64,000 bases of DNA from contig NC_080172.1 of assembly GCF_950295315.1 (NCBI RefSeq), forward strand, positions 118,579,724 through 118,643,723, read 5' to 3'. Origin of the DNA: Erinaceus europaeus. Its lineage: Eukaryota > Chordata > Mammalia > Eulipotyphla > Erinaceidae. Below are positions 55,641 through 64,000 of this stretch, in pieces. The notes below the pieces were generated by a model. The model was not told the DNA's origin. It was given only the letters and a program-made list of their open reading frames with translations, and did not search any database. How positions within the stretch are numbered: the first letter of the stretch is position 1; each line of letters begins with the position of its first letter. The position numbers and the translations under genes are program-made.

Positions 55641-56560
55641 TAGAACTATAGTCACCTCCTTGGTCTCACATTTAGAATGCCTCTTACCTTGTCCTGCTGA
55701 AGGCCAGGATCTCTAAGCCTTTCTAGCAATTGTTGTCAGAGCTATGCTGGCAACTCCTTTCAAGTCGTCATCTTGGCTCCCCCCACACACACACACACTG
55801 TCTTGAGGGTCTAGACCCCAGTAAAGTCTGTATTTTCCTGGCCTGGCCTGGTTGCTAGAAGCTCTTCTTCCTGCAACGTGGCAGACCCTCTGATTTTCCA
55901 TGGAGACAGACATACTAGGGCCCGACCAGCCTTGCTCAGAGGATACGGCTCCATCCTTTGCCCTGTTACCTCTTGCTCCCCCACACTCCCTCACCCAGTT
56001 TCTCTCCCTATATCAAAACAGAGATAAAGATGAAAATGAGTTTGCAGAAGTCATGGGGTTGTAATGCCTCTGAGCTGTCATGTGAACTCTGGTGGAAAAA
56101 TCCACCAATCACTTTATTAGGGAATGAAACTCAGTAGAGGCACGGCACTGAATGCTTCTGGAGCCTCATTCCTCTAAGCCCTGACCCTTAACCCCGAGGC
56201 TAATGTGTCCCCCACCCCCCACACACCTAGACACAACTGTGCAGGGAGAGCACAGTAGCCACGCCAGCAGCTGTCTGTGCTGAGCTGTGTGTAGAAGATA
56301 GCGCCCCCTCCAGCCAGGCTCTTAACTTTGCTCTGTGGATGGGTGCAGCCCCGGTTTAGGCTCTCAGCGTGCAGCCCTGTCCTCTCTATTCCAGGCTGTG
56401 TTCTGGGCCTAGAACTGTGGAGCACGGACACTGTCCAGGCACTTAGCCAGTTATGGTGGGCTCCTCTCATTCCAGGAGTAGACAGGCCTCTCGGGTGGCT
56501 GAGTTTCCCTTACACAGTCAACAAGTAATTGAGAGGAACATGGTCAGGGCTACTGCACTC
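55641..56560. other. Unassigned spacer
   Basis: No coding exon or repeat recognised apart from a short (CA)n at 55,787. Confidence 0.4.
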
Positions 56561-56675
56561 AGGTATGAAAAGCTGCCTCTGTGCACAAGATGGCTTAGAG
56601 AAAGACAGCATCCCTGAGCTTCTGCACAGCCCGGGAACTGCAGGAGCTAATCCATCACAGCTGTGCCCTGAGCAG

Positions 56676-57007
56676 TGCCGGGCCCAGGCTAGCTTCACGG
56701 GTGGGAGAGAGATGATCAGGGACTCATGGCTGAGCTGAGATGCAGTTCAATCTTTATTGGTGAGCAGGGATGCAGTGCAAGCTAGCTAGCTCTAATCATA
56801 ATCCTGTCCTATATATATATATATATATCTCCTGAGGTGCAAGTGTCAGGTCAGAAGAGGATGTACATAGGATAGGGGGTGGGCATAAGGAAAAAGTGCT
56901 AACCAGTGGGGATTAAACCAGTGCAAACAAAACAATGGTTATGGAAATAGGCCACAAGCAATGCAACAGAAGGGATCTTAGAAGCAGAATTTAGAAGCAG
57001 ACTAACA
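56676..57007 (-). repeat. Solo ERV LTR inserted in duplication copy 2
   Basis: Minus-sense TGTTAGTCTGCTTC...CCCGGGCCCGGCA-type ends. GAGCAG is duplicated at 56,670-56,675 and 57,008-57,013; copy 1 has a single GAGCAG at 44,468-44,473. Same family as the 32.6 kb LTRs. Confidence 0.92.
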
Positions 57008-57805
57008 GAGCAGAACCTATGCAGGGGCCACACACAGTCACCCAGGTGATGATGACTTAGCAGCAGGTGTCCCTCCAACTGTCTCAGAAGATCCTTGAAT
57101 GGTGGGTGGGAAGTAACCTTGAGGAGTGGGAAGGCCCAACCTCATCCCCTTCCGTTCTCCTGCAAATAAAATTCAGGATGCTAAACTAGTAAGAAGTTGA
57201 GCAGGGCTGTGTGGACACCCTGAGATTCCCATCACAGGCGTCATGAGCACTGACAGGCAGAGAGGGAAGGATAGACTGAGGGCCCGGATGTTGGGCACCA
57301 CTGGGTGCACCCACCTTCCCAGGCTGGAGGTGCCCGGGCACACGCCATGCAGAAAGTATGGGCTCCAGCTGCCAAGCCATTAAACCAACACTCTTCCTTC
57401 CCCTTGAAGCTTCTCTGTCAGTGAGGCAGGGCTGGCTCTCTGGATGTCTCTTGTAATGACAATGGTGATGGGGAGAGACCTGCCAATCCAGGATTTGTAT
57501 TCCTGGCCTGTTTTGAGGTCCAGAGCTCTAGCCCTGAGCTATGCCCCTCACCTCTCCCTGGCATCTTCAGTTTCTCCAACAAGCCCACACAGTTGGTGTC
57601 CAAGTGTCTCCATTTAGACCAGGGAACTAGGCTAGACTTCCTGTGGGGCCACTGGGGAGTTGACTCAGACTCTGACAGCACCACCCATCTTAGTCCCTTC
57701 CCATCTAATTCCTGTGCCATTTATTCCCTCTTCCTAGCAGTTGATGGAGGCAGGGGTGTGATGTCCCCGCTACACACAGTCACACACAGTGTTCCAGTCA
57801 GTTGC

Positions 57806-57811
57806 TTTATT
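57806..57811 (-). terminator. Polyadenylation signal AATAAA, gene D
   Basis: CCCAATAAAGCAACTG on the minus strand, about 270 nt after the stop codon, matching gene C. Confidence 0.8.
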
Positions 57812-58078
57812 GGGAGAAAAATCCAAGGAATGTAGCTTCTCCATTCTAAGGAGAGAGTAGGACTTGGTGCAGAAGTGTGGGAAAGGGGAAATTTGCTGCT
57901 GCCTAAGAGGAAGTGTGGGAGGAGATCAGACACACCTGCCCTGGGCTGCAGGCTCCTGACTGGAGTTAGAAGGGACTGTGAGCAGAGAGGGGTTGGTTCT
58001 TCACTCCAGGACAGGGGCTGGGGGTGAAAGTGAAGGAAACCCAGCATGATGCGTTGAAGGTTGAGTGTCCATGGGCTC

Positions 58079-60186
58079 TCAGCACTTTGGGGACATTCCA
58101 CGGCACTTCCTTTTGTTATAGGCTCGATATTTCTTATTGTAAGTTTTCCTATTTATTGCAAAGCAGAAGGCCATAATTTTATCACATTCACAAACTTGAG
58201 CTTGACAGAAGTTTTGATTTGCTGAAATTGTAAGAGAATAAACCCGAGGGTGGGGAAATTGTTAATTATGCATGGCTTCTTGTGGGAACCCTGGGGGCAA
58301 GACATGCCTCTGACTACCAGAAACGTCTATGGTGGGCAATTCTCTGTCCCAACCCCTAGATAGTCTAGATAGTTCTGTTGGTTGGAGACACACTCTGTGC
58401 CCTCAGGTCTCTGGTGCCCTGCTTCCTGAGGATAGTAGCAGCTAAGCCATGGGAGTCCTTTCTGAGAGCACTCTTGTTGCCTTGCTAACTTATGTTCATG
58501 GGCAAACGCCCTGGGTATTAGATCCAGGAGAGGTGTCATTATTGTGCAGATTATGACAGCCATACCATTCTCTTTGCAGGGACTGATCTCGGGGCCTATG
58601 TGAGCTGACTTTGGCCAGTGAGCTCCCGAGTGGAATGTACTGGAAATCTCTGGCAATGACTCGTATTTCTCCAGGCAGAGACACGTCCATGTGTAAGTAA
58701 CTCTGAGCCCTGTACTGGGTGATGCTGCCTCAGCTTGGGTACCACAATAAAGCTACTGCCAACATGGCAGAGTAGAGGGTGGCTGATGTTTGGTGTCTGA
58801 GCACAGGCCTGAGATCCTGGCCCCCAGTTCTGGGGCTCCCTTTCTGCCTTCTCTCAGTGAGAGATCTCCCTGCCACCACACCTCAGCTCGTGCCACATCC
58901 TGTTTCTTTCACAGCAGCTGCTTAAGACACACGGCCCACTGAGAGGAGCCTGTGAGCCCAGGCTTTCCAGTGTGGGGCTGACTTTAGGGACAACATGTCC
59001 TGTTTGAAAACCACATTCAATTGCCCTCCCCTCATCTCCTAGGGAAGCTTCTGAGGGTGGACATCCTGACATTCAGGAAGCACCTTGGCCTGAGGCCAGG
59101 TGAGGATGCCTCTTTCCTTCCTTCCCCGTGTTTACCACTTTCGTGTCATGTCTCAGGTTGAGGGCCTGAGTCCTTTCCCACATCATATTTGTTCTGTCTT
59201 TTCATCACAGTATTTACCTTATTTTATTTGACTGAGAGAGACACCCAACCTCTGGCTTATGGTGGTGCTGGGCACTGAACCTCAAGTCCCCGGCATGAGA
59301 GCCTTTCTGGGATCATCATGGTGTCTCCCCAACCACACTGGAACTGTGGTGACTTCCTCTCACTAAGAGCATGTCCTATGGAGGGTCTCCTTCCTTCTCT
59401 CTTGCTCCCTCTGCCTCAGCACAGTGCCCACCACAGTGGGCATTCCATACACACACAGAGAAGCAGGTGCATGGGAAGTGTCCTTACCACAGTTGACAGT
59501 TGTCCAAACAAAGCGAACATTGTAGATTAAAAATCTGGTCTGGCATCCAACATTGTCTAGACGTTTATAGCAACAGTTATGCGCAGCACAGCACCTGCTG
59601 GCACAACTCCTGTCAGGATTCCCATCAACCCAAGGTCACATAATCTTGCCCTGGCACTAGGGAGTGCCCCCGTTTCTGTGGCATGACCTATACCAGAGTC
59701 TCCTTCATGCTCACAACCTTTCTGCTGAACCCTCTTGTGGTCAGTGCTGTGCTCAGTCCTTCAGGGTCAGCATGAGCACTGGCAAGATTGGCTGGGGTCT
59801 CACCAGTCTACTGCATCCACGGGGGCTCCTTTTCTTTGGAAGCCACAGTTGCAGCCATAGTTACTATAATTAGGACCAGCTTCCTTTCCAGTTGTCTTCT
59901 TGATCATTTTATCCAAGTTCCACCAAGCCCCATCAGTCCCCAGCAGACCTGGCAGGAAATTGTCCCTTGATGAGGGTGATGGGGAACTGAGCCCCCGGTA
60001 TCTTCATTATTCTCTCTGCCACCCCCTCCCACAGAGGACTCTTCCTGCAGGAGAAAGGCCTGCAGCCACGGCAGCTAGGAGGGCCCTGATGAAGGCCTAT
60101 TTCTTTCCATGGGCTGTCCCCTGTGCCCCAGGGCATTGTCTGCTCTTACCAAAGGCTGTGATCGCTGCCAACAGCAAGACCTTCAT
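58079..60186 (-). CDS. PLA2G2-like secreted protein with Asn49, probably non-catalytic, gene D (143 aa)
   Basis: Coding segments: 60,150-60,186 (37 nt), 59,804-59,948 (145), 59,488-59,594 (107) and 58,079-58,221 (143), all GT/AG. Exon 2 starts at 60,196. The signal is MKVLLLAAITAFGLLGTDG; the mature start AWWNLDKMIKK is identical to gene C. All 14 cysteines, His48, Tyr52 and Asp99 are kept. The active site reads CCAAHNCCY (Asn49) and the calcium loop YGCNCGFQRKG (Gln32, Arg33), so Ca2+ binding should again be lost. By my count it differs from C at 24 of 143 residues, concentrated in the second half (for instance RFLIYNVRFVWTT against RFSNYNIRFYWKT). The C-terminus is more basic, with additional lysines, and ends KCRGMSPKC. 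The reading frame is intact, so a selected function unrelated to phospholipid hydrolysis is the simplest inference. Confidence 0.93.
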
Positions 60187-60813
60187 GCCGAGCCTTCTGG
60201 GAGAGAATCACATGCTAGTTAGCCTGACTCCTCTCCCAGGTGGAGATGGAGATGGCATCTCCTCTGTGTCCTGCTGTCTCTCAGGAGACTCCAGGGGACA
60301 TTCAGGCAGTAGCCCCTCCCCAGAATGTATGCAGGTGACCCCTCAGTTCACACAGAGGACACAAGGTGAGAGCCCATGGAGAACCCTGGACCACCCCAAC
60401 CCAGCACTTTTCATGTGGCTCCTTTCCCAGATTTGGAGTGTTGATCTACCACTTTGCAGCTCTTGCTTGTCCCCACATTGCAATCATGTGTGGGAAATTC
60501 ACCCTGAACTGTCACCCCAGTATTCTTTGTCACATGTCACCCAGCAGCCTTCCTTGAGAAGCTGTGCAAGACCTGACACATATACACATGCCCAGTTATC
60601 CTGCAGACACTCTGGAGTTCAACCCCCAGTGCAGACTTCACTCCTCACCACATAGACGACCTCTTGTATATGCAGAATCACATGATCATAACCTTGATGG
60701 AACAAACAGGCTCTCTCTCTGTTTCTCTCTCTCTCTGTCTATGTCTCTCTCTCAGTTCTCATAAGCATAAGAAGTCATATGCACACACAAAGGTGTCAAT
60801 TCTGGGCACAAAC

Positions 60814-60848
60814 CTTCAGAGAATGCTGAGCCGATGCCTCCAGTCTTT
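60814..60848 (-). other. Untranslated exon 1 of gene D
   Basis: Same ...CTCAGCATTCTCTGAAG end and GTTTGT donor as gene C. The 5' edge is estimated from the TATA box. Confidence 0.65.
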
Positions 60849-60872
60849 CCTTCTTTACTTGCAGTCTGAGTC

Positions 60873-60880
60873 CTTAAATA
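60873..60880 (-). promoter_or_regulatory. TATA box TATTTAAG, gene D promoter
   Basis: GCAGTTATTTAAGGACTC on the minus strand, identical to gene C. Confidence 0.65.
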
Positions 60881-61291
60881 ACTGCTCCCCTGGGAGCTGA
60901 GAGTTGCTGGGTTTTGTGAAGGGGTGGAGTGTGGTCAGTGGTGGACAGCCTTTGGTAATCCCTTCAGTGTCCCTAATCACCACTAGCCAGAGGTGAGGCA
61001 GGAAATTCTGTTTGCTGTTAGTTGCTGCCAAAAACTTCTGTTGTGTAATCTTTCCATGTGCCTGGCTCCTGACATAGCCATTCCCAGCAGCAGTTCTGGA
61101 AGTGACCACCCTACATATCCTGGATGCTGCTCCCAGGAGAGGCCAGTCCCCCAAGCTGCTGTGGGCTGTGGGCTGCTCTGCACAGTGTTGGGGCCCTGGA
61201 CTGAGGGAGGCCGGGGGCTGTGTGCTGGGACATGTGGCATCTGGGAAGTAGGAGGGAATTTCATGGTTTGATTCTTCTCCTCCCTTTCCCT

Positions 61292-62053
61292 TGTTTTGGG
61301 CTGCACTGCGGAGGAGAGAGAGGAGATGGGAGCAAAGAGGGAACAGAAATCTTTATTCATGAGAGCACCTCAGAGTCTGGTGAGTGCGCAGTGGTTCGGG
61401 CCACATGGAGCTAGCAAAATGGCTGCCTCCTGCTAAACGCAGCAACCCTTCTCAGCATCTGGTTGCAGAGGTGAAAAGGAGCAAAAAAGAGACCAGACCC
61501 ACAGCAGCAGCCAGCTTTACAGGATAAAAACCAGAAGTGGAAGTCGGAACAGGATTGGTCGGTGCCCCGACCAGCAGGGTGGTGAACAGGGGCTAGGAAT
61601 CTAAAATACCTGGAATGAAAGGGACATGAGACACAAAAGAACGACAGCAAGACAAGTTTCTGATCAAGCTGCAAAATTTTATTGTGTTCACAGGCATTAT
61701 AAGGCTTTGGGGAAGGAGAGGGAATGCTGGAGGGGGGGAGGGGGAGCAAACTTCAAAGTGGAATGTTCCTTGCAACAAATGGCTGAAACCATGTTTGTTA
61801 CCACAACTGTGTGTTGACTCACTTGTTTACTGATAAATGGTTTACCTGAGGGGAAATGGCCTGCCCAGGGGGAATTAACACTTGTCTCGAGGGCTTCCAT
61901 TGTTTCAAAGCTTATCATCTATCAAGCAGAGAAATGGTTCCTGGCAGGTCGGGAAAGGCACTCTGGGAATATAGTTTCAGCTCTTGTGGGAATTAACAAT
62001 ATCCTGAGAGGACAACATGGTGGATATGCCCGCACCTGCACAATTTACCAACA
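61292..62053 (-). repeat. Solo ERV LTR inserted in duplication copy 2
   Basis: Minus-sense element starting TGTTGGTAAATTGTGCAGG and ending GCAGCCCAAAACA, with AATAAA near 61,350 and a second one near 61,677. CCCT on both sides is the only visible target duplication. The site is empty in copy 1 (about 48,835). Homologous to the 19.3 kb LTR but longer. Confidence 0.85.
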
Positions 62054-62274
62054 CCCTGAGAGTATCTGGCCCTGGGTAAAGGCAGAGCTGACCTGCCTGG
62101 CCTCCTCTGAGCACAGCCCTGCCTCCTCTGCACCCCAGGCCTCACCTCCTTGGAGACACAGCTGAGGAACTTTCCTCTGATCTACCGCTCTTTCCTCTGC
62201 AGTTGCAGGGACTGTGTGACTGGTCATTCACCTCACTGCCCCTAGTAACTGCAAGACCACACCTCCCTCCTTTT

Positions 62275-62750
62275 TAAAATTTATTTTATTTATGACTTAA
62301 TATTGATTAACATGATTATGGGAAGACAGGGGTACAAGTCCATATAGTTCCCATGACCAGAGTTCTGCATCCCATCCCGTCCACTGGAAGCTTCACTATT
62401 CTTTATCCTTCTGTGAGTAAGGACCAGAATTCTTCATGGGGTGCAAAAGGTACAAGGTCTGGCTTCTTCAATTCCTTCTCTGCTGGACATGGGTGTTGGC
62501 AGGTGGATTCATACCCCCTGTATGTTTCTTTCTTTCCCTGGTGGAACAGGGCTCTGGAATGGTGAGGTTCCAGGACACACTAATGAGGTTGTCAGTGCAG
62601 GTGAGTCAAGTTGGTGTCATGGTAGTATCTGCTACTTGTTGGGTAAAAAGCATAAAGATATAAAACAGGATAAACTGTTTAATAATGAGGATCCTAAAGG
62701 TGACAGGGTTGCAGATGAGATTTGTGGCTTATATGTTGGAAGAAAGTTGG
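62275..62750 (-). repeat. L1-lineage 3' end repeat upstream of gene D
   Basis: Duplicate of 49,045-49,520. Confidence 0.65.
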
Positions 62751-63679
62751 AAGTCTGCTTTGATGATATTCCAATGGGTCTCTGTCTCCAGTCCTGGTTC
62801 CAAGACACTGGGCAGCCTTGCCTGTGGAGCTCACTCTGCCCCTCACAGCCTCTGGACTCTCCCACCTGGAAGCAGTAGTGGGGGAGAGAGTGAGCACAGG
62901 AAGGAGGAGAGAGACCACCTGCAGCAGCCCTGTCTACTCTTCCTTCACAGGGTTCCTAGAGCAAAGCACCGGGTCCCGAGTCACAGGGTGACTGTGTGGC
63001 CTACTCTGCAGAGGCCTGCAGGTCTGCCAGGTCTTCACATGGGTGAGAGACACAACTGCCCAGTTATTTGTACAGAAGCTGCACAGCCTCCTCCCTGCTG
63101 CCTGAAAGTGTCAACAGGCTTCATCTGAAGACACACTGTGCCTGTCACAGCCTGTGCTGAATCTGAACTCCCAGGGTCTCAGGTGTGGCCTCCTCTAGGA
63201 CACGGGGACTCTGGGTCATGGATGCAGAGTCACCAGCGGGCAACGTTCAAGATCACAGGTGTCCCCTTTGTGATGAGCAGACAAGCTCCGGTGGAGTCTT
63301 GGTGGAGCCTGAGCGGCAGTCAGAGGCCCGAAGGCTCCAGAGAGCAGTTGACACAGGTGTCCAGGGGACAGGGTTTAGTGAGTGCTGTGACAGCAAACAT
63401 ACCGGGAACATGGCAAATGCAGTTATGGCTGCACACAGGTCACTGCTTTTTACTGGGCTGCTGAGCACGGAGAGCAGCTGCTCAAACACACAGTTCTTGT
63501 GAAGTCTGTCAGGACAGGAGGCCTGAGAGTGATGCAAGGGGCAGGGCCCATGCTCCTCCTGACTCTGTGTCTTTTCAATCTATAGACCTTGGATAACTTC
63601 CTCTTTCCCCTCCTCATGTTTAGTTATTAATTTTTTGACACTGTTTAAGAAGTAGTATGGTAAGAGTCAAGGAAGAGGC

Positions 63680-63965
63680 TCAGGGGTTGAGGAGCTACTT
63701 TGCATGGGAGAGGCTCTGGGTTCCATCCCCAGGACCATGTGATGTGAGTGCAGCAAAGGTAGAGATGGTGGAGCAGTGACTCCTTCTCTCTCTCTGACTC
63801 TCTTCCCTTCCTCATCATATCTCTGTCTCTGTCTCTCTCTTCCTCTCTCCATGTTTAGGTAACTCTGCTAAAAAGAACATATGAGGGTAGGAGAGATACC
63901 ATGATTGTTATGTCTCAGGTTCTAAGGTCCTCGGCTCAATGTCTTGCATTTGTAAGGGAAAAAAG
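63680..63965 (+). repeat. Two short tRNA-like SINEs
   Basis: 63,680-63,850 (GGGTTGAGGAGCTACTTTGCATGG, GGTTCCATCCCC, CT-rich tail) and 63,885-63,965 (GGTAGGAGAGATACCATGATTGTTATG, A-tail). Both diverged. Confidence 0.5.
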
Positions 63966-64000
63966 AAAACAAACCCACATATAACTGTATTTTTGTACTT

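Larger units (their letters stand above)
56561..63572. repeat. Tandem segmental duplication, copy 2 (holds gene D)
   Basis: Second copy of the 44.4-50.3 kb unit. It is longer because solo LTRs were inserted at 56,676-57,007 and 61,292-62,053. Outside those, order and spacing follow copy 1. Confidence 0.9.

Noticed and set aside
45565..60186. Genes C and D as pseudogenes because of Asn49
   Set aside because: All frames, splice sites, cysteines, TATA and poly(A) signals are intact in both copies.

Overview
Mammalian nuclear DNA, most likely from an erinaceid hedgehog. The window is packed with tRNA-derived SINEs whose body (GGGAGTCGGGCGGTAGCGCA... or GGGCCGGGTGGTGGCGCACC...) matches the ERI-type SINEs I know from Erinaceus. 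It also holds L1 and half-L1 (ORF1-only) LINEs and several ERV LTRs with 6-bp target duplications. The species call rests on recognising these repeats, not on a search.

The only protein-coding genes I can support are four secreted group II phospholipase A2 (PLA2G2) genes, all on the minus strand. From left to right: (A) the 5' half of a PLA2G2A-like gene (coding exons at 1,688-1,727 and 1,394-1,538, with the rest beyond the left edge and a probable first exon at about 12.3 kb); (B) a complete 143-residue gene at 23,011-25,658 with a His48-Asp49 active site; (C) a complete 143-residue gene at 45,565-47,690; (D) a complete 143-residue gene at 58,079-60,186. Each has a TATTTAA-type TATA box, a short untranslated first exon, a 37-40 nt signal-peptide segment, and a 145-nt exon; B, C and D also have 107-nt and 143-nt exons. 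Human PLA2G2A is built the same way.

C and D lie in a tandem duplication of about 5.9 kb (44.4-50.3 kb and 56.6-63.6 kb). After the duplication, copy D gained two solo LTRs, and their empty sites are still visible in copy C. Both C and D have Asn in place of the Ca2+-binding Asp49, and both have lost the Gly32-Gly33 pair of the calcium loop. They keep all 14 cysteines, His48 and Asp99, intact splice sites and full reading frames. Most of their 34 coding differences change the protein. They look like a small, diversifying family of secreted, probably non-catalytic PLA2 homologues, and this is the most interesting content of the window. An inverted intron-only relic of another PLA2G2 copy lies at 30.55-30.69 kb.

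The rest is repeats: ERI SINEs in both orientations, often nested; tRNA-like short SINEs; 5'-truncated L1s; a half-L1 with a long ORF1; a non-autonomous ERV with paired LTRs (32.56-34.98 kb); a decayed ERV with a possible env remnant (19.3-21.8 kb); an LTR nested in an LTR (21.9-22.6 kb); and large simple arrays, including (AAGCA)51 and an 18-19 bp minisatellite in intron 1 of gene B.
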